The notes under the pieces are model-generated. The model was given only the letters and a program-made list of their open reading frames with translations, searched no databases and was not told the DNA's origin. Source: Sphingomonas paeninsulae (lineage in GTDB: Bacteria; Pseudomonadota; Alphaproteobacteria; Sphingomonadales; Sphingomonadaceae). From it: a stretch of DNA of 64,000 nucleotides. Each line of letters opens with the position of its first letter. Positions within the stretch are counted from its first letter, which is position 1. Location: positions 2,741,001 through 2,805,000 of the forward strand of contig NZ_CP032829.1 in NCBI RefSeq assembly GCF_003660165.1, given 5' to 3'. Shown one piece after another: positions 32,990 through 41,663 of this stretch. The translations under genes and the position numbers were made by a program.

Positions 32990-34246
32990 GTGGTGTTTGC
33001 TCTCACGGCCAAACAGCAGGAAGCAAACCGTCTTCTTGGGTCGCCAGCTACCAATATCATGCTCCGGGGCGGATCGCGATCAGGCAAGACGTTTTTAATA
33101 ACCCGTGCGATCTGTATACGCGCGATGAAGGCGGAACGGACACGTCACGCGATCTTCCGTTTCAGGTTTAACCACGCAAAGGCGTCAATCTGGAACGAAA
33201 CGCTGCCCAAGGTAATGAGCCTATGTTTTCCGGGAATTCCTTTGTCGACGAACGAAACTGATTTGATCGCGACGTTTCCGAATAACAGCCAGATCATCCT
33301 TGGCGGGCTGGATGATAAGGCGCGCGTCGAAAAAGTGCTGGGTCAGGAATACGCCACAATTTACGCGAATGAGGCTTCGCAGATACCATGGTCATCTATC
33401 GAAACATCCCAATCGCGCCTTGCCCAATCGTCACCACTCGCCCTGAAATATTATTATGACTGCAACCCACCTTCAAAATTGCACTGGTCCTATCAGTTGT
33501 TTCGCGCCGGTTTGAAGCCAGGAACGAAAGAAGCATTGGCGAATCCGGCCGATTATGCCGAAATGCTGGTAAATCCTGCCGATAATCGCGCCAATCTCCC
33601 CGCCAAATATTTCGAAATTCTTGCGGGCATGTCATCGGCACAACGCCATCGCTTTGAAGCAGGAGAATGGGCGTCCGAAGTTAATGGGGCGCTGTGGAGC
33701 GTTGAAGGCGTCGATACAAACCGCGTGACCCTTGCCCCCGAGATGCAGAGGATTGTTGTGGCGGTTGACCCTAGTGGGACGAAAGGCGACGGCCAAGGCG
33801 ATGACATCGGCATCGTGGTAGTCGGTAAGGGCACCGATGGCCGCGCCTACGTGCTCGCCGATCGCACCTGCCATTTATCGCCCGATGGCTGGGGCAGGCA
33901 GGCCGTAAAAGCATACAAGGACTTCGGCGCAGATCGGATCGTGGCAGAGAAAAACTATGGCGGCGCGATGGTGGAGGCTGTGATAAAAATGACAGATAAG
34001 ACCGTCAGCTATAAATCCGTGAGCGCCACTCGCGGGAAAGTTGTGCGCGCGGAGCCTATAGCCGCCTTATACGAGCAAGGTCGGGTAAGCCATGTGGGGC
34101 CGTTTCCCGATCTGGAAGATCAGATGTTTAGCTTCACCCCCTCCGGCTATGTCGGCGAAGGGTCGCCTGATCGGGCCGATGCACTGGTGTGGGCATTAAC
34201 CGAACTGATGTTGGGCGGTTCCAATTACTCATGGGACGCCCTGTAG
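32990..34246 (+). CDS. terL: Terminase large subunit
   Basis: 418 residues. ATPase domain with Walker A-type GGSRSGKTFL (about residue 27) and the region IYANEASQIPWSS as Walker B-like. The C-terminal nuclease domain begins with VAVDPSGTKGDGQGDDIG and includes the acidic D-R-A-D-A-L-V-W-A end. It drives packaging into proheads and cuts the DNA. The first of five 13-bp motifs follows its stop. Confidence 0.93.
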   Translation: MVFALTAKQQEANRLLGSPATNIMLRGGSRSGKTFLITRAICIRAMKAERTRHAIFRFRFNHAKASIWNETLPKVMSLCFPGIPLSTNETDLIATFPNNSQIILGGLDDKARVEKVLGQEYATIYANEASQIPWSSIETSQSRLAQSSPLALKYYYDCNPPSKLHWSYQLFRAGLKPGTKEALANPADYAEMLVNPADNRANLPAKYFEILAGMSSAQRHRFEAGEWASEVNGALWSVEGVDTNRVTLAPEMQRIVVAVDPSGTKGDGQGDDIGIVVVGKGTDGRAYVLADRTCHLSPDGWGRQAVKAYKDFGADRIVAEKNYGGAMVEAVIKMTDKTVSYKSVSATRGKVVRAEPIAALYEQGRVSHVGPFPDLEDQMFSFTPSGYVGEGSPDRADALVWALTELMLGGSNYSWDAL

Positions 34247-34248
34247 CG

Positions 34249-34261
34249 CCAGCGTCGGTAA
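34249..34261 (+). promoter_or_regulatory. Late-region 13-bp motif, copy 1
   Basis: CCAGCGTCGGTAA. It sits in the loop of an inverted repeat GCCCTGT (34238-34244) / ACAGGGC (34261-34267) and ends 35 bp before the portal gene. Function unknown; a phage-specific promoter element or processing site is possible. Confidence 0.7.
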
Positions 34262-34296
34262 CAGGGCCTTCCCGTCCGCGATAACCACGCGGGCCT

Positions 34297-36171
34297 ATGA
34301 GCATGGTTCGCAGCTTCTTCGACGGCCTGACCAACGTCCTGTCCGGCGCAGGAACCAGTGTCGATAAGCGGGTTCACGCTCGATACGGCCTGAACATCGT
34401 CGATCAGCATCAGGTTGAAGCGAGTTACCGAACATCTTGGCTCGCTCGCAAGATCGTCGACATGCCAGCCCACGACATGACTCGAGAGTGGCGCGACTGG
34501 AAAGCTGACGGTGAACTTATCGGCAAGATCGAAGCCGAAGAAAAGCGATTGTGCCTGCGTGAGCGGGTGACGCAGGCGATCGTTCTTGGTCGTCTCGGTG
34601 GTGGCGCGATCTACCTCGGGATCAAGGGGGATGACCCTTCTCAGCCTCTAGCTGTAGAGCATATTCGCCCCGGCCAACTGTCCTACATCGCGGTATTCTC
34701 GCGCTGGCAACTGACGATAGGGCAGGAGGTTTCTGACCCTGAAGATGCTCTGTTCGGTGGCCCCGACTATTTCCAGATTACAAGCATCGCGAACAAGGTC
34801 GGTGTGCGGATACATCCGAGCCGAATGGTTATCTTCAAAGGTGCGCACGTCATGCGTGGCATTGGCTCGCAATGGGAGGACGCGTTCTGGGGCGATCCTA
34901 TCTATCAGGCTGTTGGTGACGCGATCCGCAACGCTGATAGTGCGCAGAATAGTTTTGCCAGTCTGATTGATGAGGCTACTTACGACGTCATTGGCATCCC
35001 CGGCCTGATGGAGCGTCTATCACAACCGGGTGGAGACGCACAGCTATCCAAGCGCCTCGATGCAGCCCGACAGGGCAAATCTAATCATCGCGCGATCATC
35101 CTCGATAGTGGCGAGGGCGGCAAAGATGCCGAGACGTGGGTGACGCGTCAGGTCACTTGGGCCGGAATGCCCGAATTGATGGCCGCGTTCCTGCAAACGG
35201 TCGCTGGAGCTTCGGATATTCCCTACACGAGGTTGCTTGGCACCTCGGCAACCGGCATGTCTGCAACCGGCGAAGGCGACAAAAACGATTACCTGTCGAG
35301 CATTGCGACCAAGCAAGAAACCATGCTCCGCCCGAATATGGTTCGCATCGATGCCGTGATGCTGCGATCGGCCGGGATCAAGGATGAGCTATGGTTCGAT
35401 TGGTCACCGTTGTTCGAGATGGGCGAGAAGGAGCGCGCGGCCCTCGATAAGCTGAAGGCGGATACCGCGAAGGTGTGGGGTGATAGCGGGTTGGTGCCGA
35501 TCGATGCGCTAGCCAAGGGTGCGCAGAATCTTCTGACGGAAGATGGAACCTACCCCGGGCTGGATGAGGAACTGAAGAAGGCAGAGGCCATTGTTGCGCC
35601 AGACGCGGATGTCGCCCCCGTCGTGGCCAACCCCGATGACTTAGGCCTGACCAGTGAGGCTAAGCCAAAGCCGCTATTGAAAATCGTGGGCGATGCTGCG
35701 CCGCGTCCGCTCTACGTCAACCGTCCGCTGCTCAACGCCGCCGAATTTATCGCATGGGCCAAGGCTCAGGGATTCAAAACCACAACGCCCGCCGATGATC
35801 TGCACGTCACGATACTTTACAGCAAGACGCCTGTGGACTGGATGAAGATGGGCACCGATGGCTGGGGCAGCGATGCCAAAGGCAATTTGGACGTCGCCCC
35901 CGGTGGCGCTCGTATTGTTGAGCCATTGGGCGACAAAGGCGCGGTCGTGCTGTTATTCACATCGTCAAGCTTGTCGTGGCGTCATGAGGAAATGGTCCGC
36001 AACGGTGCATCGCATGACTTCGACGAATACCAGTCGCACGTCACGATTTCATATGATGCTAGCGATGTCGATCTGTCGAAGGTTGAGCCGTATCGTGGCG
36101 TACTGAAGTTCGGGCCGGAAGTGTTCACCGAGATTGTTGAAGATTGGAAGCCCACCGGCGGCGAGGCGTGA
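34297..36171 (+). CDS. Portal protein (DUF1073) fused to an Acb1-like 2H phosphoesterase domain
   Basis: 624 residues. Residues 1 to about 440 form the DUF1073 portal (SYRTSWLARKIVDMPAHDMTREWRDW, GGGAIYLGI, PYTRLLGTSATGMSATGEGD), the ring through which DNA enters. Residues about 470-620 form a separate domain with two H-x-T motifs, H503-V-T505 (DDLHVTILY) and H581-V-T583 (YQSHVTISY). These are the hallmark of 2H phosphoesterases and of Acb1, which destroys CBASS cyclic nucleotides. Start ATG 34297; the ribosome site is weak. Confidence 0.9.
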   Translation: MSMVRSFFDGLTNVLSGAGTSVDKRVHARYGLNIVDQHQVEASYRTSWLARKIVDMPAHDMTREWRDWKADGELIGKIEAEEKRLCLRERVTQAIVLGRLGGGAIYLGIKGDDPSQPLAVEHIRPGQLSYIAVFSRWQLTIGQEVSDPEDALFGGPDYFQITSIANKVGVRIHPSRMVIFKGAHVMRGIGSQWEDAFWGDPIYQAVGDAIRNADSAQNSFASLIDEATYDVIGIPGLMERLSQPGGDAQLSKRLDAARQGKSNHRAIILDSGEGGKDAETWVTRQVTWAGMPELMAAFLQTVAGASDIPYTRLLGTSATGMSATGEGDKNDYLSSIATKQETMLRPNMVRIDAVMLRSAGIKDELWFDWSPLFEMGEKERAALDKLKADTAKVWGDSGLVPIDALAKGAQNLLTEDGTYPGLDEELKKAEAIVAPDADVAPVVANPDDLGLTSEAKPKPLLKIVGDAAPRPLYVNRPLLNAAEFIAWAKAQGFKTTTPADDLHVTILYSKTPVDWMKMGTDGWGSDAKGNLDVAPGGARIVEPLGDKGAVVLLFTSSSLSWRHEEMVRNGASHDFDEYQSHVTISYDASDVDLSKVEPYRGVLKFGPEVFTEIVEDWKPTGGEA

Positions 36172-36965
36172 AATTTCTTCTCGCCGAATTCGCCCGCCGC
36201 AAAACCAACCGGCGTGGTGTCCTAAAACTCCGCAGCTTCGTTACCCCCAAGACGTTCGCCGATGAACTCGCCCGCATCAGCCTGCGCGTGGTCGCGGCAT
36301 GGGATGGCGAACTGGCGGCGATCGAGCGGACCTATTCGACCACGCTGGATGGCATGACGCGCGACACGGCGGCAGACCTTGGCGCGCAGATCGAAGATAT
36401 AGGACAGGCGGTGAACCGGCTGATCCTGACGTTGACGCCTTCGTTGCGTGCGTGGGCCTTGCGTGTCGAGAAATACAGCCGCGAGAAGTGGGCAGGCGCT
36501 GTCCTATCCGGGACCGGCGTTGACCTTGGCACGATCCTGCACAGCGGCGATGTGACCGAGACACTGGAAACCGTCGTGGCTCGTAACGTCGCACTGATCC
36601 GCGATGTATCGGCGCAGGCACAGGGCCGGATTTCCGATAGCGTGTTTCGCGGGTTGCAAAAGCGGTCGGCGGCGGTCGAAGTGGCTAAAGAGATACGCGA
36701 GGCCACGGGTATGGCGCGCGATCGGAGCATTCGGATTGCCGGGGATCAATCGAAGAAGCTGACTTCGAAGCTGGATCAGGAACGGCAGCAACAGGCGGGA
36801 CTAGAGAAATTCGAATGGGTGCATGGTGGCTCCCAAAATCCGCGACCGGAGCATGAAGAACTGGACGGGCAGATATTCAGCTATGCGGAGCCGCCTTCAA
36901 GTCTTCCTGGGGAAGAAATTAACTGTTCCTGCCGTGCCGGGCCAGTGTTGAGTCTGGATGATTAG
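36168..36965 (+). CDS. MuF-like head morphogenesis protein
   Basis: 265 residues. N-terminal helical region, then the C-terminal Mu gpF domain with the conserved P-R-P-E-H-E-E-L-D-G...PGEEINCSCRA ending. It is a minor head protein bound to the portal. GTG start overlaps the portal stop (GTGA). Confidence 0.88.
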   Translation: MKFLLAEFARRKTNRRGVLKLRSFVTPKTFADELARISLRVVAAWDGELAAIERTYSTTLDGMTRDTAADLGAQIEDIGQAVNRLILTLTPSLRAWALRVEKYSREKWAGAVLSGTGVDLGTILHSGDVTETLETVVARNVALIRDVSAQAQGRISDSVFRGLQKRSAAVEVAKEIREATGMARDRSIRIAGDQSKKLTSKLDQERQQQAGLEKFEWVHGGSQNPRPEHEELDGQIFSYAEPPSSLPGEEINCSCRAGPVLSLDD

Positions 36966-36980
36966 AAGGCTATAAAAGTC

Positions 36981-37043
36981 GAGCCGAACGAGGGGTCTAG
37001 ACCTCGCCCGGCTCTAACCAAAACGATCACGGAAGGATCGAAT
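36981..37043 (+). promoter_or_regulatory. Structured leader of the first HNH-type gene
   Basis: Hairpin: outer stem GAGCCG (36981-36986) / CGGCTC (37009-37014), inner stem CGAGG (36989-36993) / CCTCG (37002-37006), loop ggtctaga. Then 30 bp (37014-37043) identical to 41634-41663, with a second hairpin CGATC-acggaag-GATCG that holds the ribosome site GGAAGG in its loop and 3' arm. Confidence 0.7.
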
Positions 37044-37838
37044 ATGGCTGAATCTCTCGTAGCTGCCGTGCGGCGCACTCGCAAATCTTATCCCCGCATC
37101 CAACCCGGCGACGTTTTCAATAAGCTGACCGTAGTGTCCGGCGACACCCCCTACATTCAACCGTCGAGCGGGAAGCCTGTCGATCGGTGGATTGTTCGTT
37201 GCGAATGTGGGCGAACGCTTCAAAGAAACCCTGCCCAATTACGTTCCGGCCAATCGAAAGATTGTGGATGCGGGCGGAAATACAAAGCTCCGGCGATAGG
37301 CACTGTGTTTGGAAGTTTGACCGTTTGCGGAGAACCGCGCAGCATCAATAAGCAATGGATGGTCCCGTGCCTCTGCAAATGCGGCGAACGCAGGCTACCG
37401 TTTTCATTTTCACTGACTGACGGAAGTTCCACTTCATGCGGCAAGTGCCGCGCTCCCATGAGCGATGAAGCTAAAGACGCTATTGGTTCGGCAAACCGGA
37501 CGCATGGCAAATCAGCTACGTCCATATATCGCACTTGGCAGGCGATGAAAAACCGTTGCACCGACCCACGCAACCAAGCTTTCCCGATGTACGGCGGGCG
37601 CGGAATTGACGTTGATCCTCGATGGCTTGCCAGTTTCGAGGCGTTCTACGCTGACATGGGCGATAGGCCTGATGGAGGCTACAGCATCGACAGGATCGAC
37701 AATGACAAAGGGTATTATCCTGAGAATTGCCGATGGGCCGATGATTCAACCCAAAACAGAAATCGTCGCTCTTTCACTATAGTCAGGCGCGGCAAACAGA
37801 TTAACGCTCCCTCAGCCAGCGTCGGTAAACTCACTTAA
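37044..37838 (+). CDS. Putative homing endonuclease with zinc fingers (HNH-like, intruder in head operon)
   Basis: 264 residues. Two Cys-rich fingers (CECGRT...CGCGRK; CLCKCGER...CGKC), then the module SIYRTWQAMKNRCTDPRN...YGGRGIDVDPRW...YSIDRIDNDKGYYPENCRWAD. That last module is widespread in phage intruder genes related to HNH enzymes. It separates MuF from the head protease, which are normally adjacent. It shares its leader with the HNH gene at 41664. The last codons contain motif copy 2. Confidence 0.75.
   Translation: MAESLVAAVRRTRKSYPRIQPGDVFNKLTVVSGDTPYIQPSSGKPVDRWIVRCECGRTLQRNPAQLRSGQSKDCGCGRKYKAPAIGTVFGSLTVCGEPRSINKQWMVPCLCKCGERRLPFSFSLTDGSSTSCGKCRAPMSDEAKDAIGSANRTHGKSATSIYRTWQAMKNRCTDPRNQAFPMYGGRGIDVDPRWLASFEAFYADMGDRPDGGYSIDRIDNDKGYYPENCRWADDSTQNRNRRSFTIVRRGKQINAPSASVGKLT
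37816..37828 (+). promoter_or_regulatory. Late-region 13-bp motif, copy 2
   Basis: CCAGCGTCGGTAA inside the last codons of the HNH-like gene (A-S-V-G-K). It ends 33 bp before the protease/scaffold gene. Confidence 0.68.
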
Positions 37839-37861
37839 CAGCCACGAATAAACGGTCCAAC

Positions 37862-39022
37862 ATGTTCATGTCGGACCATCTTACGCTCGACGCGCCACGA
37901 CGCACCAAGGACGGCTACATGGCCGTTCGGGCTAAGGCTGCACGGACAGGCCATTATGCCTATTCGGGCCGCGATGTGGACCCCAGCAACATGCACGGTC
38001 TGCGCGACACGACGACTGTCAATGTTTTGCGCGATGCCGATCAGGTTTTCGCCGCGAAAGCTGCTCATAGCTTCATCGGCAAGCCGATCACCGACAACCA
38101 TCCTGCCGACAGTGTGACATCTGCCAATTGGAAGGATCACGCTCGCGGCACGATCATGGGCGCGAAGTGGGAAGAGGGTGGCTACCTCGCCTTCGACCTC
38201 ATGCTTACCGATGAGAGCGCCATCAAGGCGGTTGATTCCGGTAAGCGTGAGTTGTCGAACGGCTATTCCTGCGAGCTTGAATTTGGCGATTTCACAGCGG
38301 CGGACGGCACGAAATGCCTCGCCCGGCAGGCCAACATCGTCGGGAATCATATTGCCCTGGTCGATAAAGGCCGTGCCGGTCCCGAATGTCGCATCGTTGA
38401 TGCTGCCGCGTGTGACGCAATTTCACCAACGACCCTGCAATCCATTTTTACCGACAGCGGAGAACGCACTATGAAGAAACTGACCATCGACGGCCTGCTG
38501 GTCGATCTTGCCGACGCCGAGGCGGTTACCGCTGTTGTTGCGAAATTGCAGGGTGCCGCCGCTGCTGCGATTACCGCCAAAGATACCGCAGAAGCCGCGC
38601 TGGCGACCACCACGACGCTATCGGCAACCAAGGATGCTGAGATTGCCACGCTTAAGCAGCAGGTCTCTGACGCAAAACTGACGCCGCAACAGTTGCGGGA
38701 TGCTGGCAAGGCTTACGCCCTAACGCTGGATACCGCCAAGAAGCTGGCTCCATCGCTCAGCCTCGCGGACACGATGGATGAAGCCGCGATCAAAAAGGCG
38801 GTCGTTTCGGCTAAGTTAGGCGACGTCGCCAAGGATTGGACCGACGCTCAGGTCGATGTCTCGTTTGCCACGATGGCAACTGCGACGCCGGTCACAGACA
38901 GCGTCCGCACCGTGATGACGAACGGAATCGTCCAGATCGGCGATGCATCTGCCCGTGAGACATCATCGCTCGCCAAAGCCAACGATCATAACGCCTGGCG
39001 CAACGCCAGCGCGGCAGCTTAA
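37862..39022 (+). CDS. DUF2213 prohead protease with C-terminal scaffold
   Basis: 386 residues. Residues 1 to about 190 match DUF2213 (SGRDVDPSNMHGLRDTTTVNVLR...FIGKPITDNHPADSVTSANW...ELSNGYSCELE...NIVGNHIALVDKGRAG), an S78-like prohead maturation protease. The rest is an Ala/Lys-rich helical scaffold. An internal start at 38471 probably makes the scaffold alone. Confidence 0.87.
   Translation: MFMSDHLTLDAPRRTKDGYMAVRAKAARTGHYAYSGRDVDPSNMHGLRDTTTVNVLRDADQVFAAKAAHSFIGKPITDNHPADSVTSANWKDHARGTIMGAKWEEGGYLAFDLMLTDESAIKAVDSGKRELSNGYSCELEFGDFTAADGTKCLARQANIVGNHIALVDKGRAGPECRIVDAAACDAISPTTLQSIFTDSGERTMKKLTIDGLLVDLADAEAVTAVVAKLQGAAAAAITAKDTAEAALATTTTLSATKDAEIATLKQQVSDAKLTPQQLRDAGKAYALTLDTAKKLAPSLSLADTMDEAAIKKAVVSAKLGDVAKDWTDAQVDVSFATMATATPVTDSVRTVMTNGIVQIGDASARETSSLAKANDHNAWRNASAAA
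38471..39022 (+). CDS. Nested scaffold protein (in-frame internal start)
   Basis: Same frame as the protease. ATG 38471 has GGAG (38459-38462) eight bases before it and begins MKKLTIDGLLVDLADAEAVTAVVAKLQ. The 183-residue product is coiled-coil rich, like lambda Nu3 nested in gene C. Prediction from the ribosome site and domain border. Confidence 0.6.
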   Translation: MKKLTIDGLLVDLADAEAVTAVVAKLQGAAAAAITAKDTAEAALATTTTLSATKDAEIATLKQQVSDAKLTPQQLRDAGKAYALTLDTAKKLAPSLSLADTMDEAAIKKAVVSAKLGDVAKDWTDAQVDVSFATMATATPVTDSVRTVMTNGIVQIGDASARETSSLAKANDHNAWRNASAAA

Positions 39023-39037
39023 ACAGGAGGGCGCGCA

Positions 39038-39496
39038 ATGGCGTATCAGAACGGTTACACGCAATTCCAGCCTGACGGTTTCCCCGGCATGTTGGGGAAC
39101 ATGGAAAACTGGAACGGTCTTACCCGAACCGCGACAGCAACGATCGCGTTCGGTGCTCCGGCTCAGCGTTCCGGCGACAAGCAGTGCGCTCCACTCGTTA
39201 CGGGCGGCGAGTTCATCGGCATCGCGATCGGGCATCACGTCATCACCAGCACGAACGGCGACAGCTACGGGCAGTACGACAACGTGCCGCTCGCTGATGA
39301 AGCCGGGAAGATTGGTGGCCTCGCTGATGCTGCAATCTCAGTTGGCGCTGCTCTCAACTGGAACACAGCCAGCGGTCGATACACCACTGCCTCTGTTTCC
39401 GGCACCGTGATTGCCGTTCCGGGTGCCGAGGCTGACACCGCCGCCGCTGCTGCGGGTTCGTTCTTCTGGGTGCGGCTGCGCCGTACCCCATCTTAA
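39038..39496 (+). CDS. Head decoration/cement protein
   Basis: 152 residues, beta-rich with many Gly/Ala/Thr (FGAPAQRSGDKQCAPLVTGGEFIGIAIGHH). It lies between scaffold and capsid, the usual place for the structural cement protein (DUF2190-like). Confidence 0.75.
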   Translation: MAYQNGYTQFQPDGFPGMLGNMENWNGLTRTATATIAFGAPAQRSGDKQCAPLVTGGEFIGIAIGHHVITSTNGDSYGQYDNVPLADEAGKIGGLADAAISVGAALNWNTASGRYTTASVSGTVIAVPGAEADTAAAAAGSFFWVRLRRTPS

Positions 39497-39509
39497 GGAG
39501 GTTTGACTG

Positions 39510-40475
39510 ATGTACCAACTCAACGACGCACAGCAGGCCACCTTCGGGTTCGTCTATAACCAGTCCCTGCTGGTCAATTCGACCGTTTACGAAACTAAGT
39601 TCCCCGACCTCGACTTTGGGCGACTGGTCTATGTCGATAGCTCGGCACCTGAATTCGCGCCCGGTATTGCGACCTTCATCTCCAGCACGCTCGGCAAGGC
39701 TGATTGGTTCTCTGGCGCCGCCAAAGACATCAAGAAGGCCGATGTGACGCGCGATCGAGTTGAAACCCGGTTCCACATGGCCGCGATCGGCTATGGCTAT
39801 AATATCGAGGAAGCCGGGCAGGCTCAGTTGATGGGCATGAACCTGGACACAGGAAAAGCCGAAGCCGCACGCCGCGCATACATGGAGTTCATGTGGAACG
39901 TCACTCTCACCGGCGATACCACGAAGGGCTTGGCTGGCCTTATCAGTCAGACGGCGGGCGTCACCATCGGCACAGCACCTGCAGACGGTACGGGTTCTGT
40001 AACCACTTGGTTCGCCACAGATGGTACGATGACAAAGACGGCCACGCAGATCCTGCGCGACTTCAACAATGTCATCCTCGGCATCTTTACCGGGTCGCTT
40101 ACCGTTGAAATGGCTGACACTGTTTTGCTTCCGTATTCGACTGAGGCGTTCCTTGGCGCAACACCGATGTCGGCTACGAACAGCGAGACGGTACTTTCGT
40201 TCATTGAGCGCAACAACGTTTATACCCGTCGCACCGGTCAACCCCTCACAATCCGGGGTGAGCTTGGTTTGGACGCTGCGGGTGCTGGCGCAACGAAGCG
40301 CATGGTTGCCTATGCCAACCGTCAGGACGTGGTGAAACTGCACCTGCCAATGCCGCATCGCTTCTTGCCCGTGGCAACGGCTGACAACGTGCATTTCGAC
40401 ATTCCCGGCATTTTCCGTACCGGTGGCGTCGAAGTCATCCGGCCCGGCGCTTTTCGTTATCTGGACGGGATCTAA
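39510..40475 (+). CDS. Major capsid protein (DUF2184 family)
   Basis: 321 residues. The start MYQLNDAQQATFGFVYNQSLLVNSTVYETKFPDLDFGRLV and the ...RDFNNVILGIFTGSLTVEMADTVLLPYSTEAFLGA...HLPMPHRFLPVA pattern fit the DUF2184 capsid group. AAGGAGGT lies seven bases before the ATG, the strongest ribosome site in the prophage. Confidence 0.9.
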   Translation: MYQLNDAQQATFGFVYNQSLLVNSTVYETKFPDLDFGRLVYVDSSAPEFAPGIATFISSTLGKADWFSGAAKDIKKADVTRDRVETRFHMAAIGYGYNIEEAGQAQLMGMNLDTGKAEAARRAYMEFMWNVTLTGDTTKGLAGLISQTAGVTIGTAPADGTGSVTTWFATDGTMTKTATQILRDFNNVILGIFTGSLTVEMADTVLLPYSTEAFLGATPMSATNSETVLSFIERNNVYTRRTGQPLTIRGELGLDAAGAGATKRMVAYANRQDVVKLHLPMPHRFLPVATADNVHFDIPGIFRTGGVEVIRPGAFRYLDGI

Positions 40476-40478
40476 GCC

Positions 40479-40697
40479 ATGGCCGAAGCAAAGAATGTCA
40501 AGCATGTCGTCACCAACGTGTCAGGTGGCCCACGGGTAATCAACGCGATTCCCGGCGTCCTGTTGCAGAATGGGGAGTCCACCGATGGCGCTGTTGAAAT
40601 GACCGAGGCTGAGTTCGCGGTCGCCAAGTCCACCGAGTGGTTCAAGTTCGGCGATAAGTCAGATGCGAGGCCCAAGCCTGCCGACAAAGCAGACTAA
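40479..40697 (+). CDS. Small head protein
   Basis: 72 residues (VKHVVTNVSGGPRVINAIPGVLLQNGES...), ending in a Lys/Asp-rich tail. It looks like the small domain found after capsid genes. Three bases separate it from the capsid gene. Confidence 0.72.
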   Translation: MAEAKNVKHVVTNVSGGPRVINAIPGVLLQNGESTDGAVEMTEAEFAVAKSTEWFKFGDKSDARPKPADKAD

Positions 40698-40725
40698 AGC
40701 TTCAAATAACTTCCTGACGGGAGTG

Positions 40726-40756
40726 AAGGGGCTGGCGTCCAACGCTGGCCCCTTTT
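40726..40756 (+). terminator. Rho-independent terminator after the capsid module
   Basis: GGGGC-tg-GCGT-cca-ACGC-tg-GCCCC followed by TTTT. Motif copy 3 follows seven bases later. Confidence 0.75.
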
Positions 40757-40763
40757 GCATTTA

Positions 40764-40776
40764 CCAGCGTCGGTAA
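40764..40776 (+). promoter_or_regulatory. Late-region 13-bp motif, copy 3
   Basis: CCAGCGTCGGTAA just after a terminator (CCCCTTTTGCATTTA precedes it) and 34 bp before the next gene. The layout suggests restart of transcription. Confidence 0.7.
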
Positions 40777-40810
40777 CGAACCCAGATGTGGCAAAATAGA
40801 ACGTCGGGCC

Positions 40811-41218
40811 ATGACAGCAACCGTCGCCACGTTCAAAACGATATTCCCCTCGTTTGTCACGACCGCTGACACATCGGCTCAATACTGGCTTGATCGGGCC
40901 TTATTGACGACAGGCGCTTGGGACGACGACCACGCCAGCTATCTACTGACGGCGCACTATCTAACGCTGCAAGGGCACGGGACGGGCGCTGAGGCTGAAC
41001 TTGCAGCCGGTGGGGCGTCAGGCTTCACCTTGATCCAGTCGGGGGCGTTAAAGCTGGAGCGGGCATCGGCAAAAACCGGGTATGCTTCGACCTCCTACGG
41101 CCTGCAGTTTTTGCCCTTTCTTCGCGCCCATTTTGGCGGTCCCTCGATCACGTCAACCGGATCCGTTTGCGATGGCCTGCTGCGCGGTGGCGTTGCTGGG
41201 GCCTATCCGTGGGCTTGA
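40811..41218 (+). CDS. DUF4054-like head-tail connector
   Basis: 135 residues. VATFKTIFPSFVTTADTSAQYWLDRALLTTGAW...AHYLTLQGHG and the C-terminal YGLQFLPFLRAHFGGP are typical of DUF4054 adaptor proteins. The stop overlaps the next start (TGATG). Confidence 0.82.
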   Translation: MTATVATFKTIFPSFVTTADTSAQYWLDRALLTTGAWDDDHASYLLTAHYLTLQGHGTGAEAELAAGGASGFTLIQSGALKLERASAKTGYASTSYGLQFLPFLRAHFGGPSITSTGSVCDGLLRGGVAGAYPWA

Positions 41219-41559
41219 TGGACGGCGGACTTGCGCGGGTGTTCGCATCCGTGCTTGCTCCGATGTACCTTGACGCCACGCTCCACCGCAGATCCGATGC
41301 CGACGACGGTTTCGGCACAATCGGAATAGCTTGGTCCGACGAGTGCATCCGTGCCCAACTCGACAGCGCAACGCACGCGATGCGCATGACGCCGGGGTTC
41401 ACTGACACCGATGTGGCAATCTACGTGCTAGCGGCAGACCTATGCGATCCGATCGACAGCGATTGCGAAATCACCGTGCGCGATCAGCGCTATGCGGTTG
41501 CCTCGGTCACGACTGACCCCGCGCTGTCCTATTACCTGTGCCGTGGTCAGCGGGCGTGA
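41218..41559 (+). CDS. Head closure/neck protein
   Basis: 113 residues (MDGGLARVFASVLAPMYLDATLHRR...). The ending IYVLAADLCDPIDSDCEITVRDQRYAVASVTTDPALSYYLCR resembles stopper proteins (beta-barrel). Assignment relies largely on position. Confidence 0.7.
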   Translation: MDGGLARVFASVLAPMYLDATLHRRSDADDGFGTIGIAWSDECIRAQLDSATHAMRMTPGFTDTDVAIYVLAADLCDPIDSDCEITVRDQRYAVASVTTDPALSYYLCRGQRA

Positions 41560-41601
41560 CGGTCTTGCAAAAATTACCGGAATTTGCGATACATAAGCGG
41601 A

Positions 41602-41663
41602 CTGAACGGGTGCTTGTAACACCGCGCTCAGCCCTAACCAAAACGATCACGGAAGGATCGAAT
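41602..41663 (+). promoter_or_regulatory. Structured leader of the second HNH gene
   Basis: Outer stem CTGA (41602-41605) / TCAG (41628-41631), inner stem GGTG (41609-41612) / CACC (41620-41623), loop cttgtaa. The sequence differs from the leader at 36981 but pairs in the same layout. Then the identical 30 bp (41634-41663) with the ribosome site in a hairpin. Confidence 0.68.

Noticed and set aside
39354-40505. Leftward 383-residue open frame
   Set aside because: It is antisense to the major capsid gene, which has a strong ribosome site and family match.
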